64,000 bases of DNA. It comes from Gymnothorax reevesii. Its lineage: Eukaryota > Chordata > Actinopteri > Anguilliformes > Muraenidae. The DNA lies in assembly GCA_029721435.1 (NCBI GenBank), contig CM056576.1:68095876-68159875 (forward strand), written 5' to 3'. The first letter of the stretch is position 1. Each line of letters starts with the position of its first letter. Both the position numbers and the translations under genes were made by a program. Below are positions 35,264 through 47,784 of this stretch, piece by piece. The notes below the pieces were generated by a model. It had not been told where the DNA came from and did no database searches. It saw only the letters and a list, made by a program, of their open reading frames with translations.

Positions 35264-36384
35264 CTAAAGGTGAGACAGACAGCATGAGTATCATGTGACA
35301 AAACCCACTGCCAAATACTTTCCACGGCTGCAGAGAGATGGAAAATGCTGCACAGAGCTGTTCTCAATATGTAGCCACAGCCTCTGTCAGACAGCATTCA
35401 CTGTGAGCTACCCTTCAGACAACAGATTGTGTTAAGTAGTGCTATACAGACACCATGCACTAACTCATGAGAGAGAGCACTCAAAAAGGCTGAAAAAATC
35501 CTTACCTAGAGAAGAGGCCCCAGCTTCGCCCCGGGTCTGGAGCCCCTATTTTGGTGACAGGCTTCTTTCATCCCACCCCAAAGCTTCAAAAACTGGAGTT
35601 TTCTCTGAACTAATTTTCCCCTCTAAGAGACAATAAATATTCTGTGCTTCTTTCTATTTGCTTTTGCAATATTTAAATCAATAAGTACAGACAGTATAAG
35701 CAAATATGCGAATGAAGTCGGATAAAAAGATAATCATATCTCAGTCAGCACTACTTGCATTTTGAAAATATTAGATTCCCGTGTTTTTGTCTTTGTTTTA
35801 TTCTGTATTTAGCAGACATTACCCATGGGATTAAAAACATATTCAATGAATTTAAAAATATAATAATTATGACCTTGTAAGAGATTTTTTTTTAATGTAC
35901 ACAGTTCTACTTAATACCATTATTATTTTTCATCCCTGTTCAAGCAACTGCATTACTTCCGCTTCAGCACAGAAAGTCTTCAGAGTGACTATACAGCTTC
36001 CAACTTTCAAAACAACCCCACATCAGAAAAAAAAAAAACTGGGAAGGTATGTTTAATTAAAGACTGAAAGCTCTGATTAGTAAATCATATTTGACCTGTA
36101 TTACACTGAAAACTAGAAGGCACTCAGTTCAGCGCATACTTCCGCCCTGCCACTTGTCTGACGGATTGCGGTCAAAATCGATGGGGTCCATCCCTGATGT
36201 AATAGCAACCCAACCACAAAATTTTAGATATCAGTTCTTTACTTTTTGAGACAAACAGGCAGATAAATGCTGGCAAAAGCATAACCTTCTTGGCGGGGGT
36301 TACAATATACAAGCACATTATTTGATGCGTCACCATGTGTTTATTTTGAACAATCAATTAAATTCATTTCAATTTGGACTCCTA
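35264..36384. other. start of the 21-kb itsn2 intron, nothing recognised
   Basis: AT-rich with short A/T runs. No transposon ends or coding blocks could be supported before the Tc1-like debris. Confidence 0.5.
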
Positions 36385-37191
36385 CGACATGTATATTACA
36401 AAAAAATTGGGACAGTGACGCACTTGCCACTTGGTAATGTTGCCACTCCTTTTGACAACACTTTTTAGGGTCAAATGTTTTGAGTCCAAAGACACCAAAT
36501 AATTAACTGTTACAGTCAAGGTAATTTTGTCCCACTATTCCTGTAAACATGCCTAAATCCCTCTGTGCAAATTTAGATGCCAGTGACCATAAATTCCGAA
36601 GTTTAATCGCTAAATAATTCTGTAATTGAATTCTCAAATATCTTGCTTCTGAGTCTCTGAGACACTAATACTCAGTTATAAAGCCTTAAATAGGCTCATG
36701 CACAGCAGGAAAATTGGCTTTATTTCTATTTTGTGCAAAGGGGTCAAGGTGTGTAACAGTATGGGTTTTTTGTTGTCACATTTAGCCATTCAAAATAAGC
36801 CGTGTGTTCTATATCGGAGACCAGCTGGAACTGCATGCAGGCCATTCCAGCACCAACACTGCTCTCTTGTGCAGCCATGCCTTTGTAATGGATGAAGAAT
36901 GTGGCTTTGCACTGTCTTGTTGAAATATCCATGTGTGTCCGTGGAAAAGATGTCGCCTAGAAAGCAGCATGCGATCCAAAATCTCAAGTGATCACCCGTG
37001 CCTTCACGGAACCACAATGTTCTCTCGTCAATGGCATTGACTTGATACAACCGCACAGCATGAAAGAGCATGACTTTTGGGGTTGTTGCAGGTAAAAGGC
37101 TGGATTCTTTGTTGCACAGTAAAGTATCAAATGGCATTTATGGTTGTACAACGTAACTACGCACTGTACTACATGAAAAAGGTTTGCCAAG
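36385..37191 (-). mobile_element. Tc1-like fragment, minus orientation
   Basis: ACAAAAAAATTGGGACAGTG at about 36400 resembles the terminal repeat of the same broad family. The sequence at 36830-37090 (GGCCATTCCAGCACC, GCTTTGCACTGTCTTGTTGA, GGTGATCACTTGAG on the complement) carries wording found in minus-strand copies of fish Tc1-like transposases. It is heavily mutated, and cut at 37192 by the next insertion. Confidence 0.6.
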
Positions 37192-37193
37192 TA

Positions 37194-38802
37194 CAACCCC
37201 AATTCCAAAATAGTTTGGACAAAGTATAAATTGTGAATAAAATCAAAATGCAATGACTTTCAGATCACGAGACAATATTATTTCCAACAGAACATAGATA
37301 GCATTTCAAATGTTGAAACTGAGAGATTTTACATTTTTATCCAAAAAATTAGCTTATTTCAAATTTTATGGTTGCAACATGTCTCAAAAAAGTTGGGACA
37401 CAGGCAAAAAAAAAAAAAAAAAAAGGGCTGAAAATGCAATTTATATAATTATATAAGAGAAGCAGCTGAAAGAACATTTAGCAAGTAGTTAAGTTCATCA
37501 GGTGTGTCACACGATTGTCCATAGAAGGGATCTCAGAGAGGCTGAGTCTCTCAGAAGTAAAGATGGCCAGAGGCTCTCCAAGCTGTGAAGGCTTGCGTAA
37601 AAAACTAGTGGAATACTTAAAAAACAATTTTCTTCAACGTCAAATTGCAAAGGCTTTGAAGGTCTCATCAGCGACAGTGCATAACATCATCAAACGTCCC
37701 AGAGAAACTGGAAAAATGTCTGTGCATAAGGGACAAGGCCGCAGACCTTTACTGGATGCCCGTGATGTTCGGGCCCTCAGACACCACTGCATCACTCATC
37801 GGCATGATTCTGTCATTGACATGACTAAATGGGCCCAGGAATACTTGAAGAAACTACTGTCGGTAAACAAAGTCCCCAGGGCATCCACAGATGCCACCTA
37901 TAACTCTATCATGCAAAAAGGAAGCCAATGTTGAGCATTATCCAGAAGCGCTGCCATGTTCTGTGGGCCAAGGCTCTTTTAAAATAGACTGTAGCAAAGT
38001 GGCAAAGTTTCCTGTGGTCAGCGAGTCCAAATTTGACATTCTTGTTGGAAATCATGGGCGTTGTGTCCTATGGGCTAAAGAAGAGAAAGACTGCCCCTCC
38101 TGTTATCAGCGTTCAGTTCAAAAGTCAGCATCTCTGATTGTATAGGGATGCATTAGTCCATATAGTGTGGGAAACTTGCATGTTTTAAAAAGCACCATGA
38201 ATGCTGAAAGGTATATAAAGGTTTTAGAGCAACATATACTCCCCTCCAGACGACATCTATTCTAAGGAAGACCTTTTGTATTTCAGCAGGACAATGCAAA
38301 ACCACATACTGCAGCTATTACAACAGCATGGCTTCGTAGTAGAAGAGTCTGTGTGCTGAACTGGCCTGCCAGCAGTCCTGATCTTTCACCGATTGAGAAC
38401 ATTTGGCACATAATTAAATGAAAAGTCCGTCAAAGGAGACCCAAAACTCTCCAGCAGCTGGAAGCCTGTTGTAAACAAAAGTGGGACCAAATTCCAATGG
38501 CTAAACTCAGGAAGCTTGTCTCTTCAATGCCCAGATGCCTCCACACTGTGTTAAAAAGAAGAGGGGATGCTACACCATGGTAAACAGGCCCCTGTCCCAG
38601 CTTTTTTTAAGACCTGTAGCAGCCATCAAATTTGAAATGAGCTCATTTTGTAGATAAAATTGTAAAGTTTCTCAGTTTCAACATCTGCTGTTATCTCTGT
38701 TCTATTGTAAATAAAACACTGGCAAGTGTGATTTGAAAATCACTGCTTTTTGATTTTATTTGCAATTTACACTTTGTCCCAACTATTTTGGAATTGGGGT
38801 TG
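37194..38802 (+). mobile_element. Tc1-like transposon, near full length, inactivated
   Basis: Ends are CAACCCCAATTCCAAAATAG and its mirror CTATTTTGGAATTGGGGTTG, each next to a TA dinucleotide (37192-37193 and 38803-38804), the Tc1/mariner target. The transposase begins at 37563 (MARGSPSCEGLRKKLVEYLK) with a helix-turn-helix region QRQIAKALKVSSATVHNIIK. It later shows FQQDNAKPH and SSPDLSPIENIW, which hold the second and third catalytic-region residues. The frame is broken by shifts after about codon 100 and by in-frame stops (for example near 38143 and 38419). The size of 1.61 kb is usual for the family. Confidence 0.92.
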
Positions 38803-38804
38803 TA

Positions 38805-39347
38805 ATTCTGAGCCCACGTTGGGTATTCCAGCAAGACAATGACCAAAAGTATCCCTCATATCCCAACATAAAGTACCTCCAGGAAAGCCGGATGAAGGTT
38901 ATGGAATGGCCATCACAGTCCCCAGACTTGATTATTTACAATCTGTGGAGAGACCTCAAACGTACCGTGCATGCAAGAAGGCCAAAGAATATTTCTGAGC
39001 TAGAGGTGTTCTGTCTGGAAGAAGGAGAAAAAATTCCAAAGACAAGAATTGTAAGACTCTCAGCTGGATACAGGAAGCGTTTGCAAGCTGTTATAGCTGC
39101 CCAAGGAGGAGTTACAAAGTACTAGCTGACAGGATTCCCAAACTTTTGCATAAGGCCTTTTTCCTTGTTTCATTATTTTGAAACTGTAAAAAGTTAAAAA
39201 TAAAAATGATTTTTGCTTTAATATGTGATGAAATGTGTCATGTTTAACTTTGTAGCATTTTATGTTCATGTTTGCTTTCCATCACTTGGAGATTAATTGT
39301 AACAGACATTTAAACCGAGGGTGCCTACATTTTTGCACCCCACTGTA
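38805..39347 (+). mobile_element. second Tc1-like element, 3' half
   Basis: A frame at 38760-39125 reads WVFQQDNDQKYPSYPNIKYL, MEWPSQSPDL and NLWRDLKRTVHARRPKNISE, ending AAQGGVTKY. It then runs to a terminal repeat GTGCCTACATTTTTGCACCC with CACTG-TA at 39342-39347. This is a different family from the neighbour that abuts it. The 5' half is missing. Confidence 0.85.
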
Positions 39348-39349
39348 TG

Positions 39350-41438
39350 CATGGCCTTGTTATTGAAAAGAGATAGGACAGATTTTTTTTTAATGATAAA
39401 TATTTCCTGCTAAGATGACGTAGCCGGATACATCAGGTTTGATGGGAAGGTTTGATTCATGCTACTTCTATACCACTGATTTGGATGCAAGAACTCCATC
39501 TTCATAATAGTTCCAAGGCACTGCTTCCTCATGAATATTTAATATATAGTTATGTATTCCAGGTATGATTACAATAACCGCATCGCTTAGACTCCAGCAT
39601 CTATGATTTCTACTCTCCTGTGCAAACAATAATTAAATGAGCGTCCTTCTGCCATTTTGCAAATATGACAGGTACTCCTGGCCCTCCCATTGTGAATTTA
39701 ATGGTAAGCACTGATTGAAAGGAGGCTAGTTAATTTGAAATCAAACTTTATTTTCTCAATCTATGTACATTTAGTAATAATATATAAGGACTATACAGTA
39801 TCCGAAATAGTTTGAAAATCAATATTAATTTGAAAAGTACAAATTTGAATGAAATCAAATAAAGCAAGCTCGCAAACCAGAAAATGACTTTTCCAAGCAA
39901 AAGAAACCTGTTTCAAGCAAATTGCATAGGATCCTTTCAAGTGATGGTCTCAAAAAATGATTACATCAAAAACACTCATGCCATCCAAAGTCATCAACGA
40001 ATGATTTTGCACAAACATGTGAAGAAAATGAAGAACAGCGCTGTAACATTGCAGCAAAACTAACTATACTATCAATTGGCAAATAAGTATAAATATTATT
40101 ACTGCAAAGTTGTTTATTTGCCCTGTGTCCAGCTTAATACAGTAATACATATGTTAAGATCTGCCCTTGATGACACCTTCCTTTTTCTATTACACATTGC
40201 TGCCTTAAGGGATTAGCAAAAGATATTTTGAAAAAAAATCAAACACGCAAGTTGAATGGACGCTGTCCTGTTTTATGATTAACGTTGCTTAAAACTGTAA
40301 TTTGATTGAAATAAAGGCTATAAATGAGGCCTTAAAGAGGTAATTGCTGTCTGCCCTGCCACCCATTTTTCAGCCATCTTTGGAATGATAAAATATTGTG
40401 TCATACTCCATGACATCTTTGGTGGAGGAACTGAGATACTTCCAAGTTAGGAGTAGCCCTTTAAAATGTAGGTTTTACAGCACAATAACTTGTTGCTGAA
40501 AAAAAATTTACAGCAGCAACACAAATTGAAAAGTGGTTGAATAAGCAAAGTTGCTTGCCAGAGCTGAATTAAAGTTTAAAGATTGAATTTGGTAAAAGAG
40601 GAAAATGCAACCACAATTTGGAGATGCAACACTGTTGTAGCATGCACCTGGCTAGTTGTTCCTGAAACATTTACAATTAGTTTGAAAATGAGCAAACAAA
40701 TATGATTCTAAACACAGCTGGCTCATTAAGTCAGACCGAACTGAATGACTGCATACTTAATAAAGAGTGATTAGGTGTATTTGGTGATTCTGTGCACAAC
40801 ATCATAAAAACGAAATATTTGCTTTGTCCCCACAGCGCATCCATTGCTTTAGACACTGCAATAATGCAGTTTTAGGTTACCCCACACAAAATCATTCAGA
40901 TTAATAGGTTGGATTAATGAAAGACATCATCAAATACATCATGTAGAGAAGTTCAATTATTCTAATTCCATGAGGCAAAATTGATGTACTGCAGTAGGAA
41001 AAAACAAAAACCAAGCCATCAGCCCCTGCCCAGTAAGGTGAGGAATACAGAATCTCCATAGAAGAGCTGCTCACCCTAACTACCAGGCAATTTTATGAAA
41101 AGCAAAATTAAAACAGAAAAGAGAGATATTGTTTATTTTAGAGGCAGCTACATGAAGGAAGATTCTTATCACTTTCTATGTGAAATTAAGTGAGAAGAGA
41201 TATCATGTCCATCTGCAGGCATTGAAGGAACCAACAATTAGCAAACATTCCGCAAATGTTTAGTAGTCTTTTACACTGAATGGTCAAAGTTAATGATCTG
41301 AATCGCCTGATTTACGTTATATCTCAAACACTACTCTAGATAATCATTAAGTTACCATTAGATACATGTAGGAAATTAAGATTAAACCATGACCTTTGAC
41401 CTTGTGCCACGATGAAAAGTCAAACCCAAGAGTACATT
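39350..41438. other. AT-rich intron, nothing recognised
   Basis: Two kilobases without an open frame, terminal repeat or conserved block that I can support. It may contain old, unrecognisable repeats. Confidence 0.5.
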
Positions 41439-42245
41439 TACAACCACATTTCCGAAGAAGTTGGGACGTTGAGTAATATGCAAATAAAAACAATGCAATG
41501 ATTCACATATCATTCAAGCTCTATATTTATTTAAAAATAGTACAAAGACAACATATCATGTCGAAACTGATACATTTCATCGTTTCATAAAAGGAAAATG
41601 CTGATTTTGAATTTTATGCCGGCAAAATGTTCCAAAAAAGTTGGAACAGGGGCACGTTTAACACTGTTGCATCAGCTCCTATTTTAACAGCATTCTCGAA
41701 AGTGCAGGGGGACTGAGGAGGCGGTTACAGTTTTGACAGAAAAATGTTCTCCCATTCATGGTTGATGTTAGATCTCAGCTGTTTAATACTTTGTGGCCTC
41801 CTTTGTCATATTTTTAGTTTCTAATATGGCCCATATCTTAAAAGGATGACTAGTCAGGACTGCAGGCAGGCCAGTTTATCACCCAGACTCTTATTACGGA
41901 GCCATGTCGTTATAGTGCATTCAGGATATCGTCAATGGCATTGTCTTGCTGAAATAAGCAAAAACTTCCCTGAAAAAGACTTCTGGATGGCAGTATATTT
42001 TGCTCCAAAACCAGTATATCATTCAGCATTAATGTTGTCTTCACAGATTGTGAGTTTCCCCATGACATGTGCTCAAATGCACCCCAATACCATCACAGAT
42101 GCTCGCCTCTTAATTGTGTGCTGATAAAAAGGTGGATGGTCAGTTTAGCCTGGAGGATGTGTTGTCCATGATTTCTTTAAAGAACTTAATGTTTTGATTT
42201 GTCAGACTACAGGGCAGTTTTCTACTTTGCTTCTGTCCATCTTAA

Positions 42246-43561
42246 AGGGGAATGGAAATTTTTTAAGGTATATTATTTGAGTTAGCAGCACCTTCCTGTT
42301 TTTAAAAACCTGGGTTGACCCTCACAACAACACATTGATACAGCGTAAATAAGTTTTTTTAAATCCCACTTTAAAGCCATGGATAGCGCCATTAGCAATT
42401 TTACCAGCCCCACAACTTCCGATTACGTCAGCGTATCTAACAGGTGCTGAGGGAAAGCCCCCTCAATAGCTCAGTTCGGCTTGTTAAACGTGGACAATAC
42501 GACAAGTAATGCTATGGTGCTCCAAGAGGCAGGCGAGCAGGCATGGACTGTGTTGCTCCAGGCTGCCAAAATTACAATAAGGAGGGCGTGCACCATCATA
42601 GTTTGCCCCTATGAAATGGACCTTTGCGAAGGAAATGGCTGCAAAAGTTGAAGCGAGCTGACCCACCGGTGAACAGCTTCGCCTGTGCGTGCAATGACCA
42701 TTTCTTGTATTTAGACAATGTTTTCACCAGGTCTTTCCTGGATACCTGGGAATACAAGGCAACAAAGTCATCAAAACTTGTGGGAAATGCCGTCCCAACA
42801 GTCTTTGATTTTACAAACCATAGCACTGGGAATACAGACTGTCCTTTGAAGGAGGTGTGTGAGTAAAATAACTTTTTACTGTTCATTTGGTAAGTGCGAA
42901 CACAAGTGTACCGCATGGTTTATCTGTACTCAGCGAAAGAAAATTTAGAGCTTAGTTTCTCGTGCTGCTATATGTGATAATCCATGTTACAAATGACAGA
43001 CCGCTTACAGGGCTGTACAGTGCAACACTTATATTGCACGCACGACATGTAAATTGATCCGTGCGATGAATGAACAAACTGTTGTAGCGCCGGTGCAAAG
43101 AGAGACAGAGGCGTTGTGTGTGTGCGAGAGAGCGAGACGTGAAACAATGCCACCTCGCAAATGTACTTGGTAGTAGTAGTCAGTCATATGATTAAGAGAC
43201 ACGATCCCACCTGCCTATCCAACACCATTTCCCACAATTCCTCCACTGGACACATTCGTATGAATACACCACTGACGCGCCGTCGGAGGTTAGTTAGGTG
43301 AAGCAGAATCCTCGCTGTAAAGCAAGCGTTTACTCCCCTTTGCTTGATTAGCAATCAGACGATTAACTAATTTAGTAAAACTTTTCGGCAGAATGACGGG
43401 CCAGTTTAAGTTTCCACTGGGTTATTATTCAGTACATCGAACCTGAAATGCTCACGAAACTTCAGATTTGCACATACTTGCTTACAGGAAGCCGAAGCAA
43501 ACAATGCCATTCAGTTGTTTTGCAGAGTTCACGGCTTGATCAATATGCAATTTATTCCCCT
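42246..43561 (+). mobile_element. Kolobok-like TTAA element with THAP ORF
   Basis: The left end AGGGGAATGGAAATT and mirrored right end AGGGGAATAAATTGC sit inside TTAA on both sides (42242-42245 and 43562-43565). A THAP zinc-finger reading frame starts about 300 bp from the left end, the expected place for a Kolobok-type transposase N-terminus. The element is only 1.3 kb, so the catalytic part is deleted. It inserted into the TTTAAA of a Tc1-like transposon. Confidence 0.75.
42543..42866 (+). pseudogene. THAP zinc-finger domain ORF with one in-frame stop
   Basis: From ATG at 42543 the frame reads MDCVAPGCQNYNKEGVHHHS, then stop at codon 24 (42612-42614). It continues in the same frame RRKWLQKLKRADPPVNSFAC, ACNDHFLYL and GNAVPTVFDF. 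C3 and C8 plus C..H of ACNDHF form the C2CH zinc site, and AVPTVFDF is the canonical THAP C-terminal motif. The domain is complete in about 90 codons apart from one nonsense change. THAP domains bind DNA; here the likely role was recognition of transposon ends. Confidence 0.85.
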
Positions 43562-43964
43562 TTAAATACGCATTTTTTTTAACCCCAATCAGAAAAATGG
43601 GGGGGTTCATTGTCAGTCTTCTTTCATTATCCGAGAGAACAAAAGGTAAAAACAATAAACAAAATTATGAAAAGAGCTGACATTTTTTCTTTTGATTAAT
43701 TTCCATCCTTGCTGTCTTGAATCGAAGCGTATATGTCAATGAATCTTTTTGTCGTCATCACCTATCAGTATACAGGCTTCCTATCGGCTTGGATTTAATA
43801 GTTTTGATCGTCAATCATGTATAGTACGTGGGAACAGGTTGACAAAATCCAGCGATAAAAGGTTAGGCCACTGCCTCAGATGACCACACGTCTCAGGAAT
43901 ACACTAATAACAGCATGTATAAACAGTATTACAGTATGTTTATATAAACAGTATGCACAGAATG

Positions 43965-44235
43965 CATAAATTCTGTTGGCCAGACGGGCGCTCGTCAGGA
44001 AGATTTTAAGCCTGTTCATGTCTGGGTATCCTCCGCCCTCGTTCAGAACTTGAGAAGATTCAACCAATGAGTGTATAAGAAGCAGCAGGCTGACAGGCGC
44101 GTGCTTCGGGGGAGAGCCGTGAACTGTCTTCATTCTCCTGAATTGGCAGCAAGGGGTCGCATACAAGCAAGCCTTGTACATAGTTTACAAATCGGGCATT
44201 CCAGATTCAGGTGGGATTGGAGATGCCAAATTAAT
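43965..44235 (+). mobile_element. SINE fragment, same family as 12035
   Basis: From TGTTGGCCAGACGGGCGCTC through GGGTATCCTCCGCCCTCGTT and GGGCATTCCAGATTCAGGTG to GGAGATGCCAAAT it follows the body and 3' end of the SINE at 12245-12500. The tRNA-like head and A/B boxes are missing, so it is 5'-truncated. Confidence 0.85.
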
Positions 44236-44985
44236 ATATATGTTTAAAAAATGAGCTTGGGCCCAGAGAAGGCGGCAGTGTTTCTGCATCTTGTTTAGAT
44301 TTGGTTTGATCTTTACATGGCAGGGTTTTAATTTCTATTTGTAGATGCAAGAACAAACTGTTTTTTCACATTGGTTTACAAAAGTGTTCCTGAGCCCATG
44401 CAGTGGTTTCCACAAGTGAATCCTGTCTGCTTTCAATGCAGTGCTGCCTGACTAATGACCACTGCCATACAGTATTGGTTTTTGGCCTTTTCCTTTACAC
44501 ACAAGGATTTCTTTGGATTCTTTGAATCTTTTAATGATATTATGCACATTAGAGATTGAAATCACCAAATTCTTCGCATTTTTACTTAGAAAAAATTGTT
44601 GAAATATTTCCCCATGCAGTCTTTCATGGTGTAATAAAGCCCTCACCATTTTTATTTCTGAAAGACTGATACCCACTCATGTAACTCACCTGTTGCCAAT
44701 TAACCCTGAGGTGTTCCACCAGGTGAATTTTTAAAGCAACATTCAACTTTTCCAGTCTTTTGTTGCACCTGTCCCAACTTCTTTGAAAAGTGTTGCTGAC
44801 ATCAAATTGAAAATGAGCAGATAGTTTTCAAAAACCATATAAAAAATTTTAGTTTCAACATCTGATATGCTGTCTATGTACTAAATTTCTATTAAATATA
44901 GAGTATTGGTGATTTACAAATCATTGCCTTCTGTCTTTATTCCCGTTTTAAGCAGTGTCCCAACTTTTTGGGAAATGGAGTTGTA

Positions 44986-46084
44986 CCCGCAAAGTGGATA
45001 AACTCATTGAACAGCAAAAAAAAAATGTGCAGGGCCTGCCTGCCACTGCATCCTCTCTTCTCCTGCACTATTTTGCTCCCATTCTATGCAAAGGTGATGA
45101 CTGAAAATAATCTAATTAATAGGATTATTCATGGCTCTGAGCGCATTGAAAATGCCTTTTGAGTTGGACCACGAATCTGTATTTTCTCTGGGCTCCAGAA
45201 GTATTGGCATTGGTGGAGTTAGTGATTAGATATAAGCTGTATAGACTTTTATACATCTGTTACTGGATACAAGGAGATCCACGAAACATTAAATGCATCA
45301 CAGAGCACCACCAGGGCCAATATTGAACATGCAAAAAGCACAGAACATTTGAAAACATGACAGATGGAGGAGGCAAACATATTTTTCCCCACAGGACTGG
45401 AAGGATGATGATAAGAGAAGCAAAACGAAAAAATCCCCCAGATTCATGGTGAAGAATGAGCAGGCCCTGGTGGCTTCTTGGGGTCACCAAGTATCAAAAC
45501 TCACTTCCGAATACCATTTCCATAATCACAGCCTCTACAGAGGGTTTGCGCAAAAAAAGCCTTTTCTGATGACAAGTTCTCAAAGGGACAGAAAATTCAA
45601 ACCCAATCCTAACCAAGTGAGTAGAAGTCCGAGCCCGGCTTCTCTGAGCTAATCACATACAATTGAGATATCAAATCCAACCAAACCCACCCAAAAGAAG
45701 GACTGGTACTGCCAAAGGCCATACAATTTAAGCGGCGGCTCCAATCAAATAGCGCAACAAGGCAAGAGACCGAAAGAAAGAGAGCAGGAGAGAAGCAGCA
45801 AGCAAGCAGCTGTGAGTGTGCTGACTGTTCTTGACTTTTAAACAGACTCATTAAAATAGAGAGGTGCGGCATAAACATCTTTCAGTTCAATTTGAAATAA
45901 TGTTTGCCATGCAGTGCCAGAATTCAGTCGTCTCTTTCATGGGAATGAGATAAAATGTTTTCATTATTCTGTCTTTTTTGTTGCCGTATTATTATTTATT
46001 ACACAGCATGCAAAAAATCTAATTATAATTGAAGACTTCATTAAGAATATGTGGATAACAATCAAAGCCTTCAAACTTGAATAA
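44986..46084. other. intron sequence, nothing recognised
   Basis: No element ends or conserved frame could be supported. Confidence 0.5.
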
Positions 46085-47335
46085 CTAACCCCTCTGCACA
46101 GATGCAGACGCCAGCAGAGAGGGACACAGTTACACTATTCTATCGATAGGTGGCATACCCGGTTCAGTTACTGAATATTCACTAACAAGCCGAGCACGAA
46201 CACAGTTTACAATATGGACCAGTTAAGTCCCATCCCTGTTTCCCAGAAGTTGTATGAATTAAACTTCTCAGCTAAGCCTGATGTGCAAACTGTTCAATAT
46301 ACTGTCCCATGGTATCAATCCAGCAGACTAAAAAATGATCTTGTGACAAAAAAAATCATTTTCCTTTGTAACAACCACTTCAGCTATAGTAAGCCAGTGG
46401 TATCTTAATTAAGTAGTTAAGAAAAATCAGTTTTCTGAAGCGAAAATTCAACATGATATTGATACTATATCATTCTTCTGTCAATTATAGTCATCACATA
46501 CTAAAAATGCATAGTTTTCTACTGTGGATTTACTTGTAGATTCCTCCATAAACCAATTTAGCGCTCATTTATATTCTCCAAAGGACTCTCTCTGATAGCC
46601 AGTCACTCTAATGCAGTGCTTCTCAAACCTCTCCTGGAGGACCACCTGTCCTGCAGGTTTTAGATCTTTCCCTGTTTTAGCACAGGTGATTCAAATGATC
46701 AGCTCGTTACTGACCCTCTAAAGCTGATTGATATCATCCTGATTATTTGAATCACCTGTGCTGGGGCAGGGAAAGACCTAAAACAGGCAGGGCAGGTGGT
46801 CCTCCAGGAGAGGTTTGAGAAACACTGCTCTAATGCTTGCTCAGGCTCATCTGGGTAATGCACAGTTATAGTTCATCCCCAGGTGAAACTTCCCCGATAA
46901 TCATCCATTGATTGACACGCTTCTTATCTAAGTCCAGAGACTACAAACTTTCCACAGTGAAAGACATTAACTGGACTATCAGAAAAGTATATGAACCTTT
47001 GCGTAACAGCAAACTTGCGTACTTGCGTAACAAGTTTTGTAGTATTCTCTGAACGTTGCACTGCGGAAAAAGACACGACTGCATAGAAAGGAAAATTTCT
47101 GAAACCGGACTCAGTGCTCAGTTGCATTTACAGGATTCAAGTGAGATAAGGACACGATCACTGGCAATTATTCTGAATGAAACAGGACTGGAGAGTTCCT
47201 TCTACTGGATAGATCCATATCTCTGGAAAAGGTACTCAATGATGAAGGGTTTTTCTTCATTTTCTCAGGTGTAGAATTATATATTTTTTACTTATGGCTA
47301 GCTGGCTAGTAGTCTTTTATTCTCGGTTTACCATA
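46085..47335 (+). repeat. diverged direct repeat, copy 1
   Basis: Starting at AACCCCTCTGCACAGATGCAG it parallels 47982-48965: both have CAGTTACACTATTCTATC, then AAGCCTGATGTGCAAACTG, GTAACAAC.ACTTCAGCTAT and later AAAGACATT...CTTCAGAAA-type wording. A 214-bp hAT-type MITE (46614-46827) splits copy 1 only. The unit is about 1.0 kb. A short frame from 46214 (MDQLSPIPVSQKLYELN) is not recognised and is broken in copy 2. Confidence 0.75.
46614..46827. mobile_element. hAT-type palindromic MITE, complete, 214 bp
   Basis: Starts CAGTGCTTCTCAAACCTCTC and ends GAGAGGTTTGAGAAACACTG. Nearly the whole length folds back on itself. An exact 8-bp duplication CTCTAATG flanks it (46606-46613 and 46828-46835). 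It is the complete representative of the fragments at 1632 and 25577. Confidence 0.95.
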
Positions 47336-47379
47336 GCCATGATGATCGAAGCGATTTGTTACAACTGAAAATGTAACAA

Positions 47380-47575
47380 CAGACTAACAATGCAATAACT
47401 GCCCGATAATGTAATAAAATTAACCGATAATGTAATAACTGCCCGATAATATAATAACGTCAACCGATAAAGTAATAACTGCCTGCCCGATAACGTAATA
47501 ACATTTTGACAGATAATGTCATATAAAGTATCTGCCCAATAATGTAATATCACTCGACTGATATTGTAATAACTT
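47380..47575. repeat. minisatellite of CCGATAATGTAATAA units
   Basis: At least eight imperfect units, such as CCCGATAATGTAATAA and ACCGATAATGTAATAACTG, follow one another with 3-10 bp spacers. Spacing is irregular and units vary, so this is a decayed tandem repeat rather than a CRISPR array. Confidence 0.8.
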
Positions 47576-47784
47576 AGTTCATTCAAATCATCCGGGCATT
47601 AGTGGGTGACAGTGTTACCAGATTATCGTGGAAAATTGCTTTGTGTGTGAGGGTGCGGCAGCGTTGCCAGACGCGTCAGGTCAAATTTATCCAGGGGCGA
47701 GACGGCAGAGTGTTGCCAGATGCGTCTTTCGAAAATTCATCTATCCATACTCATCTGGCATTAGAATACGACCAGCGATAAAAA

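Larger units (their letters stand above)
41441..44983 (-). mobile_element. Tc1-like transposon split by later insertions
   Basis: The left end CAACCACATTTCCGAAGAAG and mirrored right end CAACTCCATTTCCCAAAAAG lie next to TA (41439-41440 and 44984-44985). Remnants of a minus-strand transposase lie at 41650-42240 and 44250-44720. The helix-turn-helix region is seen at 44452-44676 (KNLVISISNVHNIIKRFKES). The break is at GTCCATCTTAA (42234-42245), and the transposon text resumes with ATGAGCTTGGGCCCAGAGAA at 44251. The roughly 2.0 kb between contains a THAP-bearing TTAA element and a SINE fragment. Confidence 0.85.

Noticed and set aside
47380..47575. CRISPR array
   Set aside because: Units are imperfect, irregularly spaced, without unique spacers, and in an animal intron; this is a minisatellite.
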